From Streptomyces sp. CB02056 (GTDB taxonomy: Bacteria; Actinomycetota; Actinomycetes; Streptomycetales; Streptomycetaceae), in contig NZ_LIPD01000005.1 of assembly GCF_001905545.1 (NCBI RefSeq), forward strand, positions 184,540 to 248,539: a stretch of 64,000 nucleotides of DNA, read 5' to 3'. Below are positions 58,801-64,000 of the stretch, piece by piece. Each line of letters opens with the position of its first letter. The stretch's first letter is position 1. Position numbers and translations under genes: made by a program. The notes beneath the pieces were generated by a model, which worked only from the letters and a program-made list of their open reading frames with translations, was not told where the DNA came from and ran no database searches.

Positions 58801-59909
58801 AGGACGCCGTCCTGCCGTTCCCCTACGACTGGCGGCTCTCCGCCGAGGTGAACGCGCGTCTGCTGGCCGAGGCCGCCCACCGCCACCTGGCGGCCTGGCG
58901 CGCGAGCCCGCACCGCCGTCGGGCGGGGGTGCCCGACGAGGAACCCCGGCTGGTCTTCGTCGCCCACTCCACCGGCGGACTCGTCGCCCGGGCGGCGCTG
59001 GCGGCCGATTCCCGGCTGGCGGCGCTCACCCGCGACCTGGTCACCATCGCCACGCCCTTCCACGGCACCCCCGCGGTCGCCGAGATGCTGGGCGGCCGCC
59101 GCCGGTTTCTCCCGCGCCCGCTGTCCGGGCTGGCCGCCTCCCTGCCGGGGGTGTACGACCTGCTGCCGACCTTCCGCTGCGTCGAGACCGACGACGCGCT
59201 GCGCCGGCTGGACCTCGACGATGTCCGCCGCCTCGGCGGCGATCCGGAGCTCGCCGCCGCCGCCATGGCGGCGCGGGCGGCGGAGTCCCGCGCGGCCTTC
59301 CTCCCCCGCACCCGCGCCGTGGTCGGCATCGGCCAACCGACCGTGCAGGGCCTGCGGTTGGCCGGGGACGGCCTCGAACCGGTGCTGACGGCACCGCGCG
59401 CCCACGACGACGGCCGCCCGTACCGGAGCGAGTCCGGTGAGGCCGTCCGCTGGGACCGCGGCGGGGACGGCCTCGTCCCGCGCGACGCCGCCGCGCCCTC
59501 CGCCTCGAACGCCGTGCTGTTCGTGTCCGGCCGACACGGCACCCTCTGCTCCGATCCGCACGTCCTGGAGCTCGTCCGGTCCGTCCTGACCGACCGGCGG
59601 CCGGCCGCCGTGCGGCCCCGCCCGGTCAGCCACGCCCTCCAGCGCCCGGGCCTCGGCCTGTCCCTTCCCGAGACGACCGTCCCGGGCCAGCCCTGGCCGC
59701 TCATGGTGCACGGCGCGTCACCGGACGACGCCGCCTGCCGCATCACCGACGAGGCCACCGGGGCGACCGTCGCCACACCCCGGCTGCTCCTCAGCGACGT
59801 GACCCTGGTCGCCGCCGTCACCCTCCCCCGCCCGGGCCTCTACCGGGTCACCGTCACCTCCGGCCCCGACCGCGTCAGCGACCTCCTCCTCACCACCGGC
59901 CCCGACTGA
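55803..59909 (+). CDS. STAND NTPase fused to LCAT-like lipase
   Basis: A 1368-residue multidomain protein (alternative start GTG 55815). Residues 1-175 form an unrecognised N-terminal region. Residues about 180-500 are a STAND NTPase: FTGREDELGTL, Walker A HGPGGVGKST (K213), Walker B PLLVLDTFERV. Residues about 520-850 are helical, probably TPR-like. Residues about 900-1250 are an LCAT/PDAT-type lipase: AVVLLPGHMGSSLLD, FPYDWRLS, nucleophile in VFVAHSTGGLVAR (S1056), FHGTPA and GDGLVPR. A C-terminal beta-sandwich follows. A lipase fused to a STAND switch suggests activation-induced membrane attack. DNA encoding about 660-820 has clearly lower GC and different codons. Confidence 0.87.
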   Translation: MLTTVTETLAPMPDAVYRERTVLLGAFTAESLAATTPGADAAEPGALLRDFLTQDCERVTTRDGRRWRLTPEVRSHTIETLGRPERLLATLATAPRTEGDAARDWAERFLAARNPPLEAQDFDELYAALTVVGWFRDAPRARAALADHGLDLPSGDEVQHHLKRARLLQPLQALADESFTGREDELGTLTDYVDAKNGYSPWLLVHGPGGVGKSTLLSRFLLDRAGAESVAHVYLTFERPELAPERPLTVLAEAVRQVALLAPAMRERADTLEHSLRRTVAADLRSERDRSSSSGRRTSRRHDTDVLLHRVGTFLAAFGTDHGGRAPLLVLDTFERVQRRGQYAQRRLLQALDDLRWSCPNLRVIAAGRAPVDDPRFRSLPLEGFDPPTARRYLRRQVAELAGRTDEDLDLVTDTVGRSPLNLKLAAALLRREADALRDPALHDQLRRKLEAETVQGVLYRRILDHLEDPDLRRIASPGLIVRKVTPEVIRHVLAEPCGLGAVDEERAWGLFHRFRDEVSLVEEVPGQDAVLHRADVRAVMLPLLRRDHAGVVELIHRRAAAHYEDAGDRVEELYHRLALGEPTATLDARWEEEAGRLLEPANDELPPCSQVYLAERMGNIAPAELRAQADDLTWLRQAVRAGDQLLVDDRPEEVLALLRERPHIRSSGLRIRALAILHRWDEVDALSDDILAADPTPVTAAAVLTLRAHSAMSRGDFSSAHDLLNQALRAADVIQNTMITLGIIVTHLRLHRDGGSLDSLDARQLRVRALALVDDLNLHDVAQDPELIRLIAAEVGDEAPELIALTARQSGVGLSDGGDAALLESLTPEELQDFTRATGVNVSIPTDDADTEPSGPALTSVDFGDAINTYLGAGGKHAEALNNAVVENLRHEVDFAAPSAPARDTTHDAVVLLPGHMGSSLLDTETGRHVWGDLRPTTLLRLSLTDDSSLRLTPDERAGRTGRLRPDGLLRAPAWLSALGGLETYQPLLDALHATVLHEDAVLPFPYDWRLSAEVNARLLAEAAHRHLAAWRASPHRRRAGVPDEEPRLVFVAHSTGGLVARAALAADSRLAALTRDLVTIATPFHGTPAVAEMLGGRRRFLPRPLSGLAASLPGVYDLLPTFRCVETDDALRRLDLDDVRRLGGDPELAAAAMAARAAESRAAFLPRTRAVVGIGQPTVQGLRLAGDGLEPVLTAPRAHDDGRPYRSESGEAVRWDRGGDGLVPRDAAAPSASNAVLFVSGRHGTLCSDPHVLELVRSVLTDRRPAAVRPRPVSHALQRPGLGLSLPETTVPGQPWPLMVHGASPDDAACRITDEATGATVATPRLLLSDVTLVAAVTLPRPGLYRVTVTSGPDRVSDLLLTTGPD
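57780..58260 (+). other. Compositionally atypical segment inside the STAND-lipase gene
   Basis: About 480 bases in frame use A/T-ending codons (GAT, ATT, TCA, CTA, ACA, GCA, TTG) that are almost absent on both sides. The segment encodes the end of the helical repeat region and the linker before the lipase. It suggests replacement by recombination or an unusually constrained or young segment. Confidence 0.6.
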
Positions 59910-59916
59910 CCCCACC

Positions 59917-59962
59917 GGCGGACGGGCGGCCGGAGCCCGCAGCTCCAGCCGCCCGCTCCGCC
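59917..59962. terminator. Bidirectional terminator hairpin
   Basis: A stem of about 20 bp (59917-59936 with 59942-59962, one bulge and one mismatch) and a five-base loop, between the end of the STAND-lipase operon (+) and the end of the DUF218-like gene (-). Confidence 0.85.
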
Positions 59963-59973
59963 GTCGACGGACG

Positions 59974-60660
59974 TCAGCCCGCCGAGGGGCGGCGGTCGGA
60001 GCGCAGGCGCTCGGCGCCGTCCGAGCCGGGGTCCTGGAGCGTGTCGTCGGTGCCCATGACCTCGGGCACGGCGACCAGGAGTTCGTAGAGGAAGTCGTGG
60101 AAGCCCTCCGGCGTCGGCGCCGTGTGGGTCAGCGGGTAGACCCCGAACTGCAGGTAGTGCAGGGTCTTGCGCATCATCTGGGCCGGCGAGCAGACCGAGA
60201 CGAGCGTGCCGAACTCCCCGTCCCTGAAGTACGAGGCGGCGACGAAGCACTCGTCGGCGGAGCCGTAGACGCCGGCCTCGCCCTTGTACCGCTCGTTGAG
60301 GTCGTCGCCGCGCACGGCCGGGGCCGGCACGCCGAGCTTCTCCAGGAACTCCCCGCCGGCCCGGCTGAGGCTGTTCTCGTCCTCCACCCCGAGGTGCCGG
60401 TGGCGGCTGCCGGGCACGTAGACCTCCACCGGCCGCCCGGCCTCCAGGTAGCCCCGGTAGAGCTCGTGGCCGCGCCGCAGCCGGGCCTCGAACTCCTCGC
60501 CCGGCACGGCCCGGTCGGCCAGCGGGTGCTGGGCGGCCACCTCGATCAGCACGCCCGGCAGGTGGCGCCGGGCCCGCATGAAGGCCTGGGCCGTGGAGAG
60601 CCGCTCGCGCCACCGCCCCGCTGTAGCAGGGGACAGGGCCGCCGTGTCACGTAAGTCCAT
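59974..60660 (-). CDS. YdcF/DUF218-like protein
   Basis: A 228-residue protein. RRGHELYRGYLEAG, VEVYVPGSRHRH, SLSRAGGEFLEKLGVP and VYGSADECFVAASYF follow the order of the DUF218 (ElyC/SanA/YdcF) Rossmann-like fold, though without the usual membrane anchor. Family roles are linked to envelope or nucleotide-related functions; the reaction is unknown. ATG 60660 follows AGGCGG. It is the last gene of a three-gene unit, 11 bases after the DUF4062 gene, suggesting joint function. Confidence 0.6.
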   Translation of the reverse strand: MDLRDTAALSPATAGRWRERLSTAQAFMRARRHLPGVLIEVAAQHPLADRAVPGEEFEARLRRGHELYRGYLEAGRPVEVYVPGSRHRHLGVEDENSLSRAGGEFLEKLGVPAPAVRGDDLNERYKGEAGVYGSADECFVAASYFRDGEFGTLVSVCSPAQMMRKTLHYLQFGVYPLTHTAPTPEGFHDFLYELLVAVPEVMGTDDTLQDPGSDGAERLRSDRRPSAG

Positions 60661-60671
60661 CGCAGACCGCC

Positions 60672-62018
60672 TCACGATATCGTCCTCACTTCGCCGCGCT
60701 CCTCGACGATGGCCCAGGTCCGGTCGAAGTGCTTCCAGCAGGCGTCGATCAGACCGAAGTCCCGCGTCCCGCGCAGTTCCAGGGACGGGGTCTCCGGGGC
60801 CCGCGCCGGCGGCAGGGTCAGCGTGACCCATCCCCAGGTCCGGTCGCAGAGAATCATCGTGGACCGCAGGTGCGTGGTGAAGAACCCGATCTCGATCGAT
60901 CCGGCGGCCGTGCTGCGCGCCCCGGCCTCGCGCACGATCGACCGCAGCCGGGCCTCCACCTCGCGCACCTCGGCCGCGATCGGCGAGCGCTGGTCCCACA
61001 GCGACTCGGACTCGTCGACGTCGGCGAGGAACTGCCCGTCGGGCGTCGGCACCAGGACGCGGATCCGGGAGCCGGCCGCGAGCGCCTTCGTCAGGTAGGG
61101 CGTCTGGATCTCGATCAGCCGCTTTCCGCTGGTGGACATGATCCCGATCGACGAGGCCTTCCCGAGGTTCTCGCTCAGGGCGTTGCCGGCCTGCCCGTCC
61201 ACGCTGATCCGGGCCACACCGATCTGCGTCCCCGGGGCCACCAGGTTCTGCCATTCGGCGGAGAAGGTGTGCGCGATCGAATTGCCCTTGACCCAGCCGG
61301 GCTGGGGAGTGTGCCGGACCGCCAGCCGCAGCGCCCTGGTGACGTCGTTGCGCAGGTCAGCGACGGTGCGCCAGGACCTCCAGAGCCGCTCGCGCCGCAC
61401 CTTCTCGCGGAAGACGGCCAGCCGCTGCGCGTCCTCCGGCGTCGGCTGCCAGCTGTCCGTGTGCAGTTCGACGGGGTCGGCGTGGACGAACACCAGGATG
61501 GGCTTGTCCAGCGAGCGGGCGTGGTCGTACTCCCGTTCCGTGAAGCTGACGGTCCCCGCGCCGACGTCCCCGTACCGCGCTCCGAGGATGAGGACGAGGT
61601 AGTCGCAGTCGTTGATCACCCGCTCGACGACCTCCCAGGCGCCCTCCGCCCGCGCGTCGAACAGTTCCATGCCGGAGGGGATGTACCCCTCCTTGACCAG
61701 CTCGTCGATGACGGCCTCGCGGTGCTGCTTCAGGTCCAGGCTGGTCGAGCTCACGAACACCTGGTAGCGGCGCTCGTCAGGGGCGGTGTCGGGCAGCGGC
61801 GCGGTGCCCGACGACGCCGGGGCGCCGGGGTGGGCGTCGGACTCCGCCGGCCCGTAGTAGTTGAAGTTGTTCGTCACCGAGCTGCGCGGGCCGATGGCGT
61901 TGCCGGCGACGTCGGCCCCGGCACCGACCCCGCCGCCCCGCACCTCCACGTGCTCGGCCGGCCGCTCCGGCTCTCCCGGGTCCTGCGGCCTGCGCCGCCG
62001 GAAGCGCGACCCCGGCAT
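60672..62018 (-). CDS. DUF4062 (TIR-related) protein with N-terminal Gly/Asn tag
   Basis: A 448-residue protein. Residues about 23-58 are a Gly/Asn-rich strand-like tag (GADVAGNAIGPRSSVTNNFN). Residues about 84-200 are a DUF4062 domain: YQVFVSSTSLDLKQHREAV, SGMELFDAR, CDYLVLILGARYGD and SFTEREYDHA. DUF4062 is related to TIR-like folds and common in bacterial conflict genes. Residues about 240-445 resemble an inactive PLD-like sensor or effector module (GIMSTSGKRLIEIQ, GSRIRVLVPTPDG, TMILCDRTWGWV), tentatively. It overlaps the upstream gene by three bases (ATGA). Confidence 0.8.
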   Translation of the reverse strand: MPGSRFRRRRPQDPGEPERPAEHVEVRGGGVGAGADVAGNAIGPRSSVTNNFNYYGPAESDAHPGAPASSGTAPLPDTAPDERRYQVFVSSTSLDLKQHREAVIDELVKEGYIPSGMELFDARAEGAWEVVERVINDCDYLVLILGARYGDVGAGTVSFTEREYDHARSLDKPILVFVHADPVELHTDSWQPTPEDAQRLAVFREKVRRERLWRSWRTVADLRNDVTRALRLAVRHTPQPGWVKGNSIAHTFSAEWQNLVAPGTQIGVARISVDGQAGNALSENLGKASSIGIMSTSGKRLIEIQTPYLTKALAAGSRIRVLVPTPDGQFLADVDESESLWDQRSPIAAEVREVEARLRSIVREAGARSTAAGSIEIGFFTTHLRSTMILCDRTWGWVTLTLPPARAPETPSLELRGTRDFGLIDACWKHFDRTWAIVEERGEVRTIS

Positions 62019-62422
62019 CAGCCGGCCACCTCGCCGCCCTCGCCCAGCGCGTTCCCGGCGACATCGCCCCCCGCGGCCACCGCTCCCTCGCCCTCGGCCG
62101 ACACGGCCCGCCCCGGCCCGGACACCCCGCGCGGGGCCGCCAGCGTCCCCGTGACCCTGCTGTCGGCGCCGATCGCGTTGCCCGTCACGCTCCCCCCGGC
62201 GGCGACGGCACCGCGTCCGCCGGCCCGGACGGCGCCGTCGTCGTCCTGCCCGCTACGCCGCAGCGCGTACACCGAGGCGACGAGCCCGGCGAGTCCGACG
62301 ACCGCCCCGACGACGGCGCTCGCCCGCTCGGCCCCGGCGGCGTCCCCGAGCACCGCCCACAGCGCGAGCGCGACCGCAACACCCGTACAGGCCGAGGCCG
62401 TTGACCAAAACAGCAGGCGCAT
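62018..62422 (-). CDS. Small membrane protein with repeated Gly/Asn tags
   Basis: A 134-residue protein. Two hydrophobic helices come first (STASACTGVAVALALWAVL and ASAVVGAVVGLAGLVASVYAL). Then follow two copies of a tag, AVAAGGSVTGNAIGADSRVTG-type and AVAAGGDVAGNALGEGGEVAG-type, of which only GSVTGNAIGADS and GDVAGNALGEGG are quoted as cores. The same core, DVAGNAIGPRSSVT, begins the DUF4062 protein. The shared tag and ATGA overlap imply that it docks the DUF4062 protein at the membrane. Confidence 0.75.
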   Translation of the reverse strand: MRLLFWSTASACTGVAVALALWAVLGDAAGAERASAVVGAVVGLAGLVASVYALRRSGQDDDGAVRAGGRGAVAAGGSVTGNAIGADSRVTGTLAAPRGVSGPGRAVSAEGEGAVAAGGDVAGNALGEGGEVAG

Positions 62423-62703
62423 GTGCGATGCCCTCCATCACAGCGACAACCCGGTGAGACCGTAGTACCCGGCCCCCGCTCGCACCACGCTCCGGTGGCG
62501 CCTCGAACCGGGTCGCGCATCCGGCGACGGATACCGCCGCGCCGTCGGGACCGGCTCCCGGTGCGCCGGGTGGCCCGTACGGGGTGCCCGGAAAGGAGGG
62601 TGCGCCGGGCGGCCGGGATTGGCGCGCCCGGCGTCTTCACACCATTCGGTCCGGAGGCTCCACCTTCCCGATCAACGCCTCCCGAACGAAAGGATGCCCG
62701 CAC

Positions 62704-63930
62704 ATGGCAGCAACCATCACCGGCCGTCGCATCGCCCAGGTCGTCGCGGCCGTCGTCGTCGCGGTGGCCGCCGGGTGGACACCGGTTCCGGCACAGGCCC
62801 ACAGCGCCCCCGCCCAGCCGCTGCCGGCCGTACCCGCCCCGCTCGCCGACGACTGGTACACCCAGTGGAAGAACACCACGGCCGATCCCGACGCACCGGT
62901 GAAAGAGACACGACCGAAACTGACCTGGCGTTCGGACCAGGACGTCCTCTGGCGGGGGTCCAACCGGACCCCCGAGGTCATCTTCGCCGACGGGCTGCGA
63001 CCACAGGGGGAGAAGACATCCGAGGACCAGCGCCAGTACAACTGGGTCAGCCAGGTCGACCGTTCGACGCCCGAGACCGTGTTCTCGGGCGCCTCACGGG
63101 ACCAGAGTGTGGCAGTGGATTTCGGCGCCTGGATCTACGAGGTCCACGCACCCTGGGGAATCGACCAGGAGGCGTCCGGCACGTACACCACCATGTTCGG
63201 CCTGTACCGCGGCGAGCAGGAGATCACCTTCCCGGGCGGCATCAAGTCGCGGTTCATCAAGGACGCCTGCCCCAGGGACGGGGGCGCGTGCCAGTCGAAC
63301 CCGCACTACGACCCCTCGGGCGCCGACAAGCCGCAGGACGTCGCGGCGGTCACGATCGACTGGGCCCGCCTGTGGCCCACCCAGGACGCCGGGGCCCTGC
63401 CGTGGGTCTCGGAGGAGGGGATCGCCTGGGCGGTGGGAACCGACACGCTGAACCCCTTCCAGGGTGAGGACGCCTTCCGGGAGGGCCTCAAGCCGCGGGT
63501 CGGGACGGCTCCGTGGCTGGGCCTGTTCAAGGAGCACGTCCTGAACAAGCCGACGCCGTCGGTGCTGGAGCACGGCTGGGAGGCCCTGGCCGTCGGCGCG
63601 GCCGTCCCGGGGTTCCGCGCGAAGTCGGACGCGGAGGAGCTGGTCAGCGAGGCCAAGGCGGGCGGCTGGGTCTACCAGCTCCTGGACACCGCGCACGGTT
63701 TCCGTACCGATCTCCTGAACAAGCCGACCAAGGATCCGACGCCCGCCGAACCGGTGGAGCTCGGCTACGTGGGCGGGGTGCGCGGCGGCCTCCTGCTGAC
63801 GGCCTGCCACTACCCGAAGGGGGCCACGGTCTCGGACCAGTGCTTCAAGAACCCGCACCCGGGCACGAACGCGAGCACGAACACGCACACGCACGTGGTC
63901 GCGCCACTCGACCCGGTCCTCGCCCGCTGA
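62704..63930 (+). CDS. Secreted ADP-ribosyltransferase-like protein (scabin/pierisin-type fold)
   Basis: A 408-residue secreted protein. The signal peptide is cleaved near AQAHS (residue 32). The ART core is visible at about 75-200: VLWRGSNRTPEVIF supplies the catalytic Arg (R84), FADGLRPQG is the family loop, FSGASRD stands for the STS strand, and GEQEITFPGGI the catalytic loop. Scabin and pierisin relatives modify guanine in DNA and have Q-x-E; here the triplet is E171-Q-E173, i.e. E-x-E. Residues 200-408 have no recognised domain. GAAAGGATG (62686-62694) sets the ATG. It may be a toxin; its target is unknown. Confidence 0.75.
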   Translation: MAATITGRRIAQVVAAVVVAVAAGWTPVPAQAHSAPAQPLPAVPAPLADDWYTQWKNTTADPDAPVKETRPKLTWRSDQDVLWRGSNRTPEVIFADGLRPQGEKTSEDQRQYNWVSQVDRSTPETVFSGASRDQSVAVDFGAWIYEVHAPWGIDQEASGTYTTMFGLYRGEQEITFPGGIKSRFIKDACPRDGGACQSNPHYDPSGADKPQDVAAVTIDWARLWPTQDAGALPWVSEEGIAWAVGTDTLNPFQGEDAFREGLKPRVGTAPWLGLFKEHVLNKPTPSVLEHGWEALAVGAAVPGFRAKSDAEELVSEAKAGGWVYQLLDTAHGFRTDLLNKPTKDPTPAEPVELGYVGGVRGGLLLTACHYPKGATVSDQCFKNPHPGTNASTNTHTHVVAPLDPVLAR

Positions 63931-64000
63931 GCCCCGCCCCCGGGGCCGTCCGAACGGCTCGGCCTGACGGCACTCCGTGGACACCGCGCTGCCCGGGGGA

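Noticed and set aside
1..64000. tRNA/rRNA genes, CRISPR arrays, transposases or integrases
   Set aside because: None seen: no repeat-spacer pattern, no cloverleaf-like segment noticed, no DDE or recombinase motif in any plausible frame. A covariance search would be needed to exclude small RNAs.

Overview
The window is a very GC-rich actinomycete chromosome segment, most likely from Streptomyces, Kitasatospora or a close relative. Pointers are the strong G/C bias at third codon positions, a SARP-type activator, a PF04672-type methyltransferase, MMPL and NarL/OmpR signalling genes, a chitinase with the classic streptomycete promoter repeats, and several STAND NTPases. I saw no tRNA, rRNA, transposase or CRISPR array. 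It looks like a chromosomal-arm region rich in accessory and specialised-metabolism genes.

Layout. 0.2-4.3 kb: three-gene PLP-enzyme operon (type III decarboxylase of Y4yA type, cysteine synthase-rhodanese fusion, SufS-like enzyme). 4.3-9.4 kb: a SARP-like regulator facing a PatA-type (cyanobactin maturation) subtilisin, followed by four small ORFs. Two of these are 63-residue precursors with a near-identical leader, a GVEAD motif like cyanobactin recognition sequence II, and unrelated 18-residue C-termini. 9.4-16 kb: PIG-L deacetylase, a small protein/NB-ARC-TPR pair, a methyltransferase and an amidinotransferase. 16-18 kb: HTH-nSTAND NTPase. 18-21 kb: CitE-like lyase/AONS/MaoC cassette. 21-25 kb: MMPL exporter and a histidine kinase without an adjacent regulator. 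25-28.6 kb: ATP-grasp peptide ligase, quinone oxidoreductase, zinc alcohol dehydrogenase. 28.6-30.5 kb: GH18 chitinase with direct-repeat promoter. 30.6-33.3 kb: second small-protein/NTPase pair (membrane NACHT). 33.3-45.8 kb: FMN glutamate synthase-like protein, secreted proteins, two secreted metallopeptidases, an OmpR/HK pair, two secreted esterases. 45.8-52.0 kb: Ser/Thr-kinase operon. 52.3-59.9 kb: operon of alpha/beta hydrolase, trypsin-like protease, P-loop protein and a STAND-LCAT lipase fusion. 60-62.4 kb: DUF218-like, DUF4062 and membrane-protein operon. 62.7-63.9 kb: secreted ADP-ribosyltransferase.

Two themes stand out. First, a cyanobactin-like RiPP locus in an actinomycete, with a maturation protease and a small family of precursors but no YcaO or macrocyclase in view. 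Second, at least five NTPase or DUF4062-centred systems that resemble described bacterial conflict systems. Three of them share a layout: a small helical or membrane protein translationally coupled to a larger partner, both carrying short Gly/Asn-rich strand-like tags. Functions are inferred from motifs and context only; no database search was possible.
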